From the NCBI RefSeq assembly GCF_040676675.1, contig NZ_JBFAPK010000053.1, positions 1-58,891 of the forward strand: 58,891 bases of DNA, in the 5' to 3' direction. The DNA is from JBFAPK01 sp040676675 (GTDB lineage Bacteria; Actinomycetota; Actinomycetes; Mycobacteriales; Micromonosporaceae). Below the pieces are notes generated by a model, which searched no databases, was not told the DNA's origin, and saw nothing but the letters and a program-made list of their open reading frames with translations. Shown piece after piece: positions 1 through 9,176 of the stretch (position 1 is its first letter; the number at the start of each line of letters is the position of its first letter). Both the position numbers and the translations under genes were made by a program.

Positions 1-113
1 ACCGGCGCACCCCCACCCACCGGCACCGAACCCACCATGATCTGGCGACTCGTCCGCCGGGGCGCGAGCGGAGGCGGCGGAACGGCCGGCATGCCGAGAC
101 TGACTGCGGTCAC
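1..113 (-). CDS. ispG: IspG (HMB-PP synthase), N-terminal fragment cut by the window edge
   Basis: Thirty-seven codons from a GTG at 113 run off position 1. The peptide opens MTAVSLGMPAV, has a Pro run, and then follows the pattern R-x-S-R-Q-I-x-V-G-x-V-x-V-G-G-G-A-P. I recognise this as the start of actinobacterial 4-hydroxy-3-methylbut-2-en-1-yl diphosphate synthase, a cytosolic 4Fe-4S enzyme of the MEP isoprenoid pathway. The start lies 8 nt after the rseP stop, and a purine-rich AAGGTGAG overlapping that stop can act as its ribosome binding site. The order dxr-rseP-ispG is the conserved actinobacterial one, which supports the call despite the short fragment. Confidence 0.8.
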   Translation of the reverse strand, partial: MTAVSLGMPAVPPPPLAPRRTSRQIMVGSVPVGGGAP

Positions 114-121
114 TTGAGCAC

Positions 122-1369
122 TCACCTTGAGAAGAGCGTGATCGGATTGATCACGTCCGCGGTGACGGTCAGCAGCGTGAAGACGCCACCGATCAGGATC
201 ACCGCGTACGTGATGGGCATGAGCTTGAGGTAGTCCACCCGACCGGGGTCGGGGCGGCCGAGCCGGGCGAAGATCCAGGAGCGGACCCGCTCGAACCAGG
301 CGATGGCGATGTGTCCGCCGTCCAGCGGCAGCAGCGGTAGCAGGTTGAAGACGCCGATGAAGAAGTTCAGCGAGATGAAGAGCAGGACGAAGACCTCCCA
401 GGCGTCGTTCTGCACCGCCTCGCCGCCGAGCCGGCTCGCGCCGACGACGCTGATCGGGGTGTCGACGTCCCGCTGCCCGCCGGTGATCGCCGTCCAGAGC
501 GCGGGGATCTTCTCGGGTACCCGCTGCAGGGCCTGCAGGGTCCCGACGGCCATGTTGCCGGTGTAGTCGGCCGTGGCGCCGAGCGCGTCGATCGGCCCGT
601 ACGTCACCATCGTGGGCTTCTGCACGGTGAGGCCGACGCCGAGCGCGGAGACGGCGCTGGGCGCACCGGCGGCGTCGTCCAGCGGCGGGCGCTGCACGGC
701 GGCGAGGTCGACCTTCGTGGTGGCCGGGGCGCCGTCGCGGACGTACTGCACGGTCGCCGGTCCGGGCGGGGTGGCCCGTACGACGTTGAGCATCTCGCCC
801 CAGGTGTTGACCGGGGTGTTGTTGATCGCGGTGATCCGGTCGCCGTCGCGGAGCTGGGCCTTGGCCGCCGGGCTCGCCGGGTCACCGGGGGCGCACGGGC
901 GCTCCACGTTGTCGACCACCACACACTCGGCGAGCGAGATCACCGGCGGTTCCTGCCGGGCCTGCGCCTCGGTCGTGGGGTAGTCGGGGTTGGGCAGCCC
1001 CATGAAGACGGCGGCGAACCAGAGCGCCACCACCGCGAGCAGGAAGTGCGTGATCGAGCCCGCGGACATGACGATGGTCCGCTTCCAGACCGGGAAGCGC
1101 CACATCGCGCGCGGCTCGTCGGCCGGATCGACGTCGTCGTCCTGCGGGGTCATTCCGACGATCTTGCAGAACCCGCCCAGCGGGATCGCCTTGATGCCGT
1201 ACTCGGTCTCGCCTCTGCGGAACGACCACAGGGTGGGCCCGAACCCCACGAAGTAGCGGGTCACCTTCATCCCGAAGCGCTTGGCCGTGAGCATGTGCCC
1301 GGCCTCGTGCAGGCTCACCGAGATGAGGATCGCCAGGGCGAAGAGGACCACCCCGACCAGGTATGCCAT
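122..1369 (-). CDS. rseP: RseP/Rip1-type site-2 intramembrane zinc metalloprotease
   Basis: The 415-residue M50 peptidase sits in the cell membrane and in this family cleaves anti-sigma factors and other single-pass proteins. HEAGH, the zinc-binding and catalytic motif, lies in the first membrane helix near residue 21. A central PDZ domain holds the GDRITAINN-type segment. The second motif, N-L-L-P-L-L-P-L-D-G-G, supplies the third zinc ligand near residue 345, and further membrane helices follow. The ATG at 1369 is chosen because GAAGGAG lies just upstream and the ATG overlaps the dxr stop by one base (TGATG), which implies translational coupling. A TTG one codon earlier is also possible. 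The gene lies between dxr and ispG, as is usual in actinobacteria. Confidence 0.95.
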   Translation of the reverse strand: MAYLVGVVLFALAILISVSLHEAGHMLTAKRFGMKVTRYFVGFGPTLWSFRRGETEYGIKAIPLGGFCKIVGMTPQDDDVDPADEPRAMWRFPVWKRTIVMSAGSITHFLLAVVALWFAAVFMGLPNPDYPTTEAQARQEPPVISLAECVVVDNVERPCAPGDPASPAAKAQLRDGDRITAINNTPVNTWGEMLNVVRATPPGPATVQYVRDGAPATTKVDLAAVQRPPLDDAAGAPSAVSALGVGLTVQKPTMVTYGPIDALGATADYTGNMAVGTLQALQRVPEKIPALWTAITGGQRDVDTPISVVGASRLGGEAVQNDAWEVFVLLFISLNFFIGVFNLLPLLPLDGGHIAIAWFERVRSWIFARLGRPDPGRVDYLKLMPITYAVILIGGVFTLLTVTADVINPITLFSR

Positions 1370-2580
1370 CAAGCTCCTTCCACCGTCGTCCCGATGAGTT
1401 CCTGGGCGTACCGGCGGGCCCAGGATTCCGCGGCGAGTACCTCCTCGACGTTACCCGGTTCGGGGAGATCCGGAGCCGCCTCGAGTACCCGCTCCAGCGT
1501 GTCGACGATGCCGAGGAACGGTAGCCGACCGGCCACGAACGCGGCGACGCACTCCTCGTTCGCGGCGTTGTAGATCGCCGGGCGGCAGCGCCCCGCCCGC
1601 CCGGCCTGCTTCGCGAGCCGTACCGCCGGGAAGGCCGCGTCGTCCAGCGGCTGGAACTCCCAGGTGTGCGCGCCGGTCCAGTCGACCCCGCCCGCCGCGT
1701 CCGGCACCCGGGCCGGCCAGCCGAGCGCCAGCGCGATCGGCAGCCGCATGTCGGGCGGGCTGGCCTGGGCAATGGTCGACCCGTCGACGAACTCCACCAT
1801 CGAGTGGATCACCGACTGCGGGTGGACCATGACCTCGATGTCGTCGTACGGCACCTGGAACAGCTCGTGTGCCTCGATCACCTCCAGCGCCTTGTTCACC
1901 AGCGTGGCGGAGTTGATCGTGACGACCGGGCCCATGTTCCAGGTCGGGTGTGCCAGCGCCTGCTCCGGTGTGACCTCGGTCAACTCGTCGCGCCGGCGGC
2001 CCCGGAACGGCCCGCCGCTCGCGGTCAGGACCAGCCGGCGCACCTCGTTCCGCTCGCCGGAGCGCAGGCACTGGGCCAGGGCGGAGTGCTCGGAGTCGAC
2101 CGGGACGATCTGCCCCGGGCGGGTGATCGCGGCGCGTACCACGGGTCCCCCGGCCACCAGCGACTCCTTGTTCGCCAGCGCGAGGGTACGCCCGGCGCGC
2201 AGCGCGGCCAGGGTGGGCGCCAGCCCCAGCGAGCCGACCACGCCGTTGAGGACCATGTCACAGCGCCACTCGGCCAGCTCGGTCATGGCGGACGGGCCGG
2301 CGAGGATCTTGGGAATCCGGAAGTCCCCGGTCGAGTAGCCCCGCTTCTGCGCCTCGGCGTAGAAGGCGAGCTGGAGATCCTGGGCCGCCGAGCCCTTGGC
2401 CACGCCGACGACCTCGACGCCGAGTTCGAGCGCCTGGGCGGCGAGCCGCGCCACGTTGCCGCCGCCCGCGCCGAGACCGACCACGCGGAAGCGGTCCGGG
2501 TTGCGCCGGACGATGTCGATGGCCTGCGTACCGATCGACCCGGTCGAGCCGAGCAGGACTATCTCGCGGGGAGAACTCAC
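1369..2580 (-). CDS. dxr: 1-deoxy-D-xylulose-5-phosphate reductoisomerase
   Basis: This cytosolic enzyme makes MEP from DXP with NADPH, the committed step of the non-mevalonate isoprenoid pathway. The 403-residue length is normal. The N-terminal NADPH-binding loop reads LLGSTGSIGTQA, NKESLVAGG follows in the middle, and VDSEHSA carries a metal-binding acidic residue. A C-terminal helical domain follows. The stop overlaps the rseP start. Upstream there is a 100-bp gap before a Uma2-like gene. The usual upstream neighbours (DUF2631 gene, DivIVA protein, rlmN) lie more than 12 kb away here because accessory genes intervene. Confidence 0.97.
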   Translation of the reverse strand: MSSPREIVLLGSTGSIGTQAIDIVRRNPDRFRVVGLGAGGGNVARLAAQALELGVEVVGVAKGSAAQDLQLAFYAEAQKRGYSTGDFRIPKILAGPSAMTELAEWRCDMVLNGVVGSLGLAPTLAALRAGRTLALANKESLVAGGPVVRAAITRPGQIVPVDSEHSALAQCLRSGERNEVRRLVLTASGGPFRGRRRDELTEVTPEQALAHPTWNMGPVVTINSATLVNKALEVIEAHELFQVPYDDIEVMVHPQSVIHSMVEFVDGSTIAQASPPDMRLPIALALGWPARVPDAAGGVDWTGAHTWEFQPLDDAAFPAVRLAKQAGRAGRCRPAIYNAANEECVAAFVAGRLPFLGIVDTLERVLEAAPDLPEPGNVEEVLAAESWARRYAQELIGTTVEGA

Positions 2581-2682
2581 CCGGACATTCTCCCTGAACG
2601 ACCCTGAACACCCGCTGGGAGGCTCACCGCGTCATTCTCCCCCGGCCCGACCAGGCTCTACCGGTCGGCCGGGTGCCGCGCG

Positions 2683-3333
2683 TCACCCCTCGGCGGCGGG
2701 CCGCTCCGGCGCGGGACCGTCCGACCGCTCGTCGAGCAGGTCGGCCGGGTCGACGGAGAACTCGAACGGCTCGCGCATCACGAAGGTGCTGCCGGCGGCG
2801 GCCGCCGCCACCGGCCGGTACTCCCCGTCGACAAGCTGGTACAGCGCCATGGCCGGTACCCGGTTACGCAGGTCGACCCGGAGGAAGAAGGGCACACCTG
2901 CCGCCGCGTACTCCCGGGGCCGCTCGATGACGTCCTTACGGCGGTTACCGCGTGAAACGATCTCACCGAGCAGCACGGCGTTCGAGACGTCCATGCTGGT
3001 TTGTCCGCCCCCGGACGACCGGAGCACGACAATGTCGGGAATGAAGAGATCATCTTTTGAAACGACGTTGACCTCGTGATAGAGCCAGAGGCCGGCCTGG
3101 CGCGCCGCCCGTTTCAACTGGTAGGCCAGTTCAAGCTCGATGTTTTGATGGTCGTACCCGGCGTGTGGTGTCACGATCACGCTTCCGCTGAGGACCTCGA
3201 TCTTGGGACCGTTGGTCTCCGGTAACAGGTCGAGGGCGAGCTGGGCGGTCCACGGCTCGTCGAACTCGCCGAGGATGTCGAACGACGGCTCGCTCCGCCG
3301 GACCGGCTCGGGAACGTACGCCGGCTGTGCCAT
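2683..3333 (-). CDS. Uma2-family (DUF820) PD-(D/E)XK-fold protein
   Basis: The 216-residue protein has the Uma2/DUF820 layout: an E-V-L-S-G-S-V-I-V-T segment with an H-x-x-x-N-I-E-L helix, then a P-D-I-V-V-L strand carrying the PD motif, then an acidic strand. The family belongs to the PD-(D/E)XK nuclease superfamily, is expanded in cyanobacteria and actinobacteria, and has no clear role. The ATG at 3333 follows GGAGG by 8 nt; a GTG three codons earlier overlaps that ribosome binding site and is less likely. It is a single-gene unit. I infer only the fold. Confidence 0.8.
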   Translation of the reverse strand: MAQPAYVPEPVRRSEPSFDILGEFDEPWTAQLALDLLPETNGPKIEVLSGSVIVTPHAGYDHQNIELELAYQLKRAARQAGLWLYHEVNVVSKDDLFIPDIVVLRSSGGGQTSMDVSNAVLLGEIVSRGNRRKDVIERPREYAAAGVPFFLRVDLRNRVPAMALYQLVDGEYRPVAAAAAGSTFVMREPFEFSVDPADLLDERSDGPAPERPAAEG

Positions 3334-3433
3334 CCCGCTCACCTCCAGCGCCGCATCATGACGTGCTCAGCCTAACCGCACCGGACGCCACGCTGACGGG
3401 TACGCCGGCGGAGCGACGCCCCGACCAGGGTGA

Positions 3434-5653
3434 TCACGCGCCGCGGGACGAGCCGGCGGCGCCGACGGCGTCCGGCGCGGCGGAGGCGGCGTCCGGCGCG
3501 GCGCCGACGGCGTCCGGCGCGGCGGGTGGCGTCGGGGCAGCGCTCTCGTGGATGCCGTACCGGCGGTAGACCCGGGCGAGCGGTCCGGGTGCCCACCAGT
3601 TCCAGCGGCCGAGCAGCCGCATCGTGGCCGGTACGAGCAGGGCCCGCACCAGCGTCGCGTCGACCACGATCGCGACGATCATGCCGACCCCGATCAGCTT
3701 GATGAAGGTGATGCCGCCCGTGGCGAAGCCGGCGACCACCACGACCAGCAGCAGGGCCGCGGCCGTGATGATCCGGCCGGTGTGCTGCAGCCCGGACGCC
3801 ACCGACGCGGTGTTGTCGCCGGTCGCGTCCCACTCCTCGCGCACCCGGGAGAGCAGGAAGACCTCGTAGTCGGTGGCGAGCCCGAACAGCACCGCGAGCA
3901 TCAGGATCGGGTTGCTCGGCTCGATGAAGCCGGTCGGGGTGAAGTGCAGCCAGTCGGCGAGGTGCCCGTCCTGGAAGATCCAGACGACCACGCCGAACGA
4001 GGCGCCGATGGAGACGAGGTTCATCAGCACCGCCTTGATCGGCAGTACCACCGAGCCGAAGGCGAGGAAGAGCAGCAAAAGGATGGCCGACGCCATGATC
4101 AGCGCCATCCAGGGCAGGTGCGCGCCGAGGGTGGCCAGCAGGTCGACGTCGGCGGCGGGCCGGCCGCCCACGAGCACCTCGGCGCCGGGCGGGGCGGGCA
4201 GGTCGCGGATCTCGCGTACGGCCCGCGCGGCGACGTCGCCGGTCGGCTCGCCGGTGTAGCTCACCGAGAGCAGCGTGGAGGCACCCCGGCTCGCGCTGAC
4301 CCGCACCCCCGTCACGCCCGGCACCTGCTCGATCCGGTCGGCGAAGGCCTGGGCCCGGTCGGCCGGGGCGCCGGAGACGAGCACGCCGATCGGCGCGACG
4401 GTGGCGGCGGAGAATTCGGCGCCGATCCGCTCGGCGACCACGCGCGGCTGCGCGTCGGCGGGGAGCACGCGCTCGTCGAAGCCGCCGAAGTCGATCCGCA
4501 AGAACGGCGCGGCGAGCAGCGCGAGCAGCGCCACCACGCCGACGACGTACCGGACCGGGCGGCGCATCACGCTGTGCGCGACCCGGGCCCAGCCGCCGCC
4601 CGTCGCGGCCGTGCCACGGCGGCGCCAGGGCAGCGGTACGCGTCCCGCGTTGATCCGCGGCCCGAGCACCGCGAGCAGGGCGGGCAGCACGGTCAGCGAG
4701 GCGAGCATCGCCACCAGCACCGCCGCCATGCCGCCGAGCCCCATCGAGCGCAGGAACGACAGCGGGAAGGTCAACAGGCTGGCCATCGCCAGCGTGATCG
4801 TCAGGCCGGAGACCATGACGGTACGGCCGGCGGTGGCCATGGTCCGCGCGATCGCCGCCGGGGTGTCCCGTCCGGCGGCCAGCTCCTCCCGGAACCGGCT
4901 GACCACGAAGAGCGCGTAGTCGATCGCCATGCCCAGCCCGATCAGCGTGATCACGTTGATGGCGAAGATGGAGATGTCGGTGACCATGCTCAGCAGCCGT
5001 ACCGCCACGAAGGCGCCGAGGATGGCCAGGCCGCCGATGAGCAGCGGGGTCGAGGCGGCGACCAGCCCTCCGAAGATCAGGATCAGCAGGACCAGCAGGA
5101 CCGGCATGGAGAGCGTCTCGGCCCGGGTGATGTCCCGGGTGGTCTGCTCGTTGGCCTGGTGCAGGAACGCGACGTTGCCGCCGACCTCGGTGCGTACCCC
5201 GGGCGCGTCGAGCGCGGGGCGCAGCCGCGCGAAGGCCGCGGACTTGCCGTCCTCCTCGGTGGCGCGCAGGCGCAGCACCGCGTACGTGGCGTGCCGGTCG
5301 GTCGAGAGCAGGGCCGGGGCGCCGGTCTCGTACCAGTCGGTCACGCCCGCCACCTCGGGCCGGTCGCGGACCCGGGCCAACGTCGCGGTCACCGGGTCGC
5401 GGAACGCCGGCTGGTCGGCGGTGGCGGTCGGGCTGGAGTAGAGCACAAGCAGGTCGGCGTCCTGGTCGCCGAGCTCGGCGGTGATCCGCGCCTGCGTCCG
5501 GCTCGACTCGCTGCCCGGGTCGTCGAAGCCACCGCCGGTCAGCGCGCCGAAGACGCCCGTGCCCCAGGTCGCCCCGAGGACGACCAGGAGCGCGCCGGCG
5601 GCCAGTACGGCCCAGCGGAGCCGGACGACCCGGCGCCCCCACCACGCGAACAT
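3434..5653 (-). CDS. MMPL-family RND exporter
   Basis: The 739-residue integral membrane protein has two MMPL repeats. Each repeat is a first helix, a large extracellular loop and a five- to six-helix bundle, giving about 12 membrane segments. Landmarks are the G-x-A-x-D-Y-x-L-F-V-V-S-R-F-R-E and G-L-A-T-D-Y-E-V-F-L-L-S-R-V-R-E-E-W segments that contain the conserved GxxxDY proton-relay motif. The family exports lipids, drugs or polyketides. The ATG at 5653 follows a GGGGGGA ribosome binding site; the reading frame is open 19 codons further upstream but without a site. The C-terminus is an Ala/Pro-rich tail of PDAxGAA-like repeats. It is divergent from a TetR regulator and shares a palindrome with it, so it is probably repressed by that regulator. 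Confidence 0.93.
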   Translation of the reverse strand: MFAWWGRRVVRLRWAVLAAGALLVVLGATWGTGVFGALTGGGFDDPGSESSRTQARITAELGDQDADLLVLYSSPTATADQPAFRDPVTATLARVRDRPEVAGVTDWYETGAPALLSTDRHATYAVLRLRATEEDGKSAAFARLRPALDAPGVRTEVGGNVAFLHQANEQTTRDITRAETLSMPVLLVLLILIFGGLVAASTPLLIGGLAILGAFVAVRLLSMVTDISIFAINVITLIGLGMAIDYALFVVSRFREELAAGRDTPAAIARTMATAGRTVMVSGLTITLAMASLLTFPLSFLRSMGLGGMAAVLVAMLASLTVLPALLAVLGPRINAGRVPLPWRRRGTAATGGGWARVAHSVMRRPVRYVVGVVALLALLAAPFLRIDFGGFDERVLPADAQPRVVAERIGAEFSAATVAPIGVLVSGAPADRAQAFADRIEQVPGVTGVRVSASRGASTLLSVSYTGEPTGDVAARAVREIRDLPAPPGAEVLVGGRPAADVDLLATLGAHLPWMALIMASAILLLLFLAFGSVVLPIKAVLMNLVSIGASFGVVVWIFQDGHLADWLHFTPTGFIEPSNPILMLAVLFGLATDYEVFLLSRVREEWDATGDNTASVASGLQHTGRIITAAALLLVVVVAGFATGGITFIKLIGVGMIVAIVVDATLVRALLVPATMRLLGRWNWWAPGPLARVYRRYGIHESAAPTPPAAPDAVGAAPDAASAAPDAVGAAGSSRGA

Positions 5654-5721
5654 GCTTCCCCCCGAGGCGGCACGGCCCGGGAGGCCACCCGAGGCCGTAA
5701 GCTGTAACAACGGATTAGCTC

Positions 5722-5756
5722 AGTGAACGCCGTTTACTATTACAACGGTGTTCGCT
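5722..5756. promoter_or_regulatory. Palindromic operator between MMPL exporter and TetR gene
   Basis: Two 13-nt arms (AGTGAACGCCGTT at 5722-5734 and AACGGTGTTCGCT at 5744-5756) are inverted with two mismatches around a 9-nt AT-richer centre. The site is 21 bp upstream of the TetR start and 68 bp upstream of the exporter start. This is the usual layout for a TetR dimer controlling both its own gene and a divergent exporter. Binding by the neighbouring regulator is inference. Confidence 0.6.
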
Positions 5757-5776
5757 GTCGTCAAGGGAGCCAGGGT

Positions 5777-6514
5777 ATGTCGCTGCCCACCCGCCGGGAA
5801 CGGCTGCGTACCGCGACCGTCTCCGAGATCAAGGACGGGGCGCGGCGGCTGCTCGTGACCGGCGGCCCGCAGGCCATCTCGCTGCGCGCCATCGCCCGGG
5901 ACATGGGCATGACCGCCCCGGCGATCTACCGGTACTTCCCGAGCCTGGAGGCGCTGGTCCGGGCACTCGCCGGCGACCTCTACGACGAGCTGCGCCGGGT
6001 CGTCGAGGCGGCCAGCGCGGCGGCCGGGGACGATCCGCTGGACCAGCTCGCCGCGATGAGCCGCGCCTTCCGGCACTGGTCGGTCGCGCACCCGGTCGAG
6101 TTCGCGCTGATCTTCGGCACCCCGGTACCGAGCATGGCGGCATTCCTCGCCGAGGAGATCGACGAGAACCACCCCGGCGCCCGCTTCGGCGCGGCGTTCC
6201 TGCGCCCCGTCCTCGAACTCTGGCGGCGGGCGCCGTTCCGTACGCCGCCCCGGGAACTGCTCGAACGGCGGCTGGCCGGGCAGCTCGAACCGCTGCGGCG
6301 CACCCTCGGCGAGCTGCCCGTCGAGGTCGCGTACACGGTGCTCTCCGGCTGGACCCGGCTCTACGGGCTGGTCTCCATGGAGGTCTCCAACCACCTCTGC
6401 TGGGCGGTGACCGAGCCGGCGGCGCTCTTCGAGATCGAGCTGACCGGGTTCCTCCAGCAGTTCGCGCCCGCCGGCGAGCCCGGCCCGACTTCCGGCGGGC
6501 CGGAAGCCGACTAG
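5777..6514 (+). CDS. TetR/AcrR-family transcriptional regulator
   Basis: The 245-residue protein has an N-terminal TetR helix-turn-helix at about residues 25-70 (ISLRAIARDMGMTAPAIYRYF) and a C-terminal ligand domain of the WHG type. The ATG at 5777 follows AAGGGAG; an upstream in-frame ATG at 5723 falls inside the palindromic operator and is rejected. It is divergent from the MMPL exporter and 11 nt upstream of an FAD oxidoreductase on the same strand, so it probably controls both. The ligand is unknown. Confidence 0.9.
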   Translation: MSLPTRRERLRTATVSEIKDGARRLLVTGGPQAISLRAIARDMGMTAPAIYRYFPSLEALVRALAGDLYDELRRVVEAASAAAGDDPLDQLAAMSRAFRHWSVAHPVEFALIFGTPVPSMAAFLAEEIDENHPGARFGAAFLRPVLELWRRAPFRTPPRELLERRLAGQLEPLRRTLGELPVEVAYTVLSGWTRLYGLVSMEVSNHLCWAVTEPAALFEIELTGFLQQFAPAGEPGPTSGGPEAD

Positions 6515-6525
6515 GCTCCCGGCTC

Positions 6526-8133
6526 ATGGAGCCGTCTCTGCCGCGCCGGGCCGACGCCGTCGTCGTCGGTGCCGGGCACAACGGTCTGGTCGCCGCCGTG
6601 CTGCTGGCCCGGTCCGGGCTCGACGTCGTGGTGCTGGAGGCCGCCGACGTGATCGGCGGCGCCACCCGTACCGAGCGGCCCTTCCCCCGGGTCCCCGGGC
6701 TGCGCCACTCCACCGGCTCGTACCTGCTCGGGCTGATGCCGCCGGAGCTGATCGAGACGCTCGACGTGCGCATCCCGGTGCTGCGCCGCGACCCGCACTA
6801 CTTCCTGCCCACCCCGGGCGGCCCCGGCGCGCCGTACCTGCTGATGGGCTCGGACCGGGCGGCGACCCGCGCGCAGCTCGTCGAGTTCTTCTCGGCGGAC
6901 GACGTGGCGGCCGACGACGCGATGCAGGCCGAGCTGGCGCGGCTGCGCGAGGACCTGGCGTCCGCCTGGCTGGCCGAGCCGCTGCCGGCCGAGGAGACCG
7001 CCGAACGGTACGTGCGCCCCGGCCTGCGACAGGTCTTCCTCGACCTGGTACGCGGTTCGGTCGCCGACTACCTGGCCCGGTTCGAGTTCCGCTCCGAGTT
7101 GCTGGTCAGCATGTACGCCGTCACCGACGGCCTCTCCGGGCTCACCGCCGGCCCGGACGACCCTGGCACCGGGCACAACTTCCTGGTCCACAACATGTGC
7201 CGGCTCCCCGGGGCCGGCGGCACCTGGATGATCGCCGAGGGCGGCATGGGCACCGTCTCCCGGACGTTCGCCGAGGCCGCCCGCGCCGCCGGGGCGAAGA
7301 TCTTCGCCGGTACGCCGGTCGCCTCGATCACCCTGACCGGGGGCGCGGCCAGCGGCGTGGTGCTCGCCGACGGGCGGGAGATCGAGGCCGGGGTGGTGCT
7401 GGGCGCATGCGACCCGTACCGGCTGATGGGGCTGCTCCCCGACGGCGCGCTGCCGGCGCCGCTGGTCGAGCGGATGGCGGCGGTACGGCGCACCGGCACG
7501 ACGCTCAAGCTCAACCTGGCCCTGACCGGCCTGCCCCGCTTCTCCTGCCTGCCCGAGGGGGCGCCGAGCCCGTTCGGCTCCACCATCCACCTGCTGCCCG
7601 GCTCCGCCTCGCTGGTGACCGACGCGGGTACGCCGACCACCCGCTCCCCGATGTCCGCGCTGCGCGACATGTGGGCGCAGGTACGCGCCGGCGAGCTGCC
7701 GGACGAGCCGACCATCGAGTGGTACCTGCACACCACCGTCGACCCGTCCCTGCAGGACGCCGAGGGGCACCACTCGTCGGCGCTCTTCGTGCAGTCGGTG
7801 CCGTACCGGCTGGCCGAGGGGAGCTGGTCGGAGCGGCTGCCCGCGTACGTGGCGCGGCTGCTGGCGATCTGCGAGCGGTACGCCCCGGGCACCGGCGCGC
7901 TGGTCGCCGACGCGGTACCGCTGCCCCCGCCCGGCATCGAGGCGCACTTCGGCATCACCGGCGGGCACATCCACCACGTCGACAACACGATCTCCTTCAC
8001 CGACCGGATGCCGTACGCCACGGGCGTCGACGGGGTCTACGCCGGCAGCGCCGGCTGCCACCCGGCCGGCAGCGTCATCGGGGCGGCCGGGCACAACGCG
8101 GCCCGCCGCATCCTCGCCGACCTCGGCCGCTGA
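6526..8133 (+). CDS. FAD-dependent oxidoreductase of the phytoene-desaturase/PYROXD2 type
   Basis: The 535-residue protein opens with a dinucleotide-binding motif, V-V-V-G-A-G-H-N-G-L-V-A-A, near residue 12 and an E-A-A-x-V-I-G-G-A-T-R-T segment. The C-terminal FAD motif Y-A-G-S-A-G-C-H-P-A-G-S-V is near residue 505. The H-N-G variant of GxGxxG and the overall length fit the NAD(P)/FAD oxidoreductases related to phytoene desaturase and PYROXD2, whose substrates are mostly unknown. It starts 11 nt after the TetR gene and is probably co-transcribed with it. No carotenoid genes are nearby, so a desaturase role in carotenoid synthesis is not supported. Confidence 0.85.
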   Translation: MEPSLPRRADAVVVGAGHNGLVAAVLLARSGLDVVVLEAADVIGGATRTERPFPRVPGLRHSTGSYLLGLMPPELIETLDVRIPVLRRDPHYFLPTPGGPGAPYLLMGSDRAATRAQLVEFFSADDVAADDAMQAELARLREDLASAWLAEPLPAEETAERYVRPGLRQVFLDLVRGSVADYLARFEFRSELLVSMYAVTDGLSGLTAGPDDPGTGHNFLVHNMCRLPGAGGTWMIAEGGMGTVSRTFAEAARAAGAKIFAGTPVASITLTGGAASGVVLADGREIEAGVVLGACDPYRLMGLLPDGALPAPLVERMAAVRRTGTTLKLNLALTGLPRFSCLPEGAPSPFGSTIHLLPGSASLVTDAGTPTTRSPMSALRDMWAQVRAGELPDEPTIEWYLHTTVDPSLQDAEGHHSSALFVQSVPYRLAEGSWSERLPAYVARLLAICERYAPGTGALVADAVPLPPPGIEAHFGITGGHIHHVDNTISFTDRMPYATGVDGVYAGSAGCHPAGSVIGAAGHNAARRILADLGR

Positions 8134-8183
8134 CCCCGTCCCGGCCCGGCCCGGCGCCAGCGGGCGGCCGGCGGGTCCGCCGG

Positions 8184-9176
8184 TCAGCCCAGGGCGGCCG
8201 GCGACTCCGCCTCGGGTACCAGCAGCCGGGGCGCCCCGGAGCCGTCGGCCGGCACCGCCCAGACGTCCGGCCGGCCGTCGCTCTGGCGGAGCGTGTAGGC
8301 GACCGTCGAACCGTCCAACCAGGCCGCCTGGTCGTCCACGCTGTTCGGCTCGGCGAGCGGGGTCACCCGCATCGTGGCGAGGTCGAGCACGGACAACCGC
8401 CAGCCCTTGCCGGGGTCGCCGTCGACGGCCCGCTTGAACGCGATCCGGCCGCCGTCCGGCGAGAGCGACGGGCACTCGACGTTCTCCGCGAGCGTCCGTA
8501 CCGTCCGGGCGGCGACGTCGCCCTCGACCAGGTACCGGCGTCCGTCGGTGGAGACGGTGGCGTAGAAGCGGTTGTCGTCACCGGCGAACGTGACTCCCCA
8601 GAAGTTGACGTCCGCCGACCGGTACGGCCGGCCGTCGCGGATCACCGCGAACTCCTCCAGCGAATCGACGAGGCCGCCGGTCCGGGTGTCCAGGATGCCG
8701 GTGCGGGTGGAGAAGCCGCCGCTGTTGTAGGAGTCCCCGCCCACGAAGGTGGTCCAGGCGACCATCCGGCCGCTCGGCGAGACCCGGGCCCGGTTCGGCA
8801 ACCCCGGCACCGGGAAGGCCCGCCGCTGGCGCAGCCCCGCGTCCAGCACCACCAACCGGTACGACCAGGCCGAGTCGGGGTGCAGGCAGACGCCGGTACC
8901 GGCCGCCGCGTAGGCGCGTACGCACTCCAGGTCGGCCACGGTGCGGGCGCCGCCGGGGTCGGCGGCCGGGACGAACGCGAGGTGCCGGTTCGTCACGGTG
9001 AGCAGGCGCGGCCCGGGCGCGAGCGTGAGCTGCTCGCGGTTGGCGGCGGCCGGGGCCGGCGGTCCGGCCGGCCGGCGATGGGCGGCGAGTCGCACGTAGC
9101 CGACGGCGACCGCGGCGAGCAGCGCCGCCGTCGCGGCGGCCACCAGGACCCGTCCGCGCGTGCCCAGCCCGCTCAT
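8184..9176 (-). CDS. Membrane-anchored TolB/PD40-type beta-propeller protein
   Basis: The 330-residue protein has an N-terminal membrane segment or uncleaved signal at about residues 10-28, a short Pro/Ala linker, and then WD40-like PD40 repeats. Recurrent blades are V-S-P-S-G-R-M-V-A-W-T, L-S-P-D-G-G-R-I-A-F and a final A-W-L-D-G-S-T-V-A-Y-T strand with D-V-W-A-V-P-A-D-G-S. The enzymatic role is unknown. The ATG at 9176 overlaps the stop of a 15-codon minigene as ATGA, which in turn overlaps the MFS gene, so all three should be translated in a chain. Confidence 0.75.
   Translation of the reverse strand: MSGLGTRGRVLVAAATAALLAAVAVGYVRLAAHRRPAGPPAPAAANREQLTLAPGPRLLTVTNRHLAFVPAADPGGARTVADLECVRAYAAAGTGVCLHPDSAWSYRLVVLDAGLRQRRAFPVPGLPNRARVSPSGRMVAWTTFVGGDSYNSGGFSTRTGILDTRTGGLVDSLEEFAVIRDGRPYRSADVNFWGVTFAGDDNRFYATVSTDGRRYLVEGDVAARTVRTLAENVECPSLSPDGGRIAFKRAVDGDPGKGWRLSVLDLATMRVTPLAEPNSVDDQAAWLDGSTVAYTLRQSDGRPDVWAVPADGSGAPRLLVPEAESPAALG

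Noticed and set aside
1..119. Short plus-strand frame ending in TGA near 119
   Set aside because: The minus strand reads the recognisable IspG N-terminus in the expected operon order.
3548..5707. A 719-codon plus-strand open frame opposite the MMPL gene
   Set aside because: It is low-complexity Arg/Gly/Gln/His sequence without domain features and is fully antisense to a well-supported exporter.
6526..8133. Carotenoid phytoene desaturase
   Set aside because: The GAGHN motif and length fit the wider PYROXD2-like group, and no crtB, crtE or crtY genes are adjacent.
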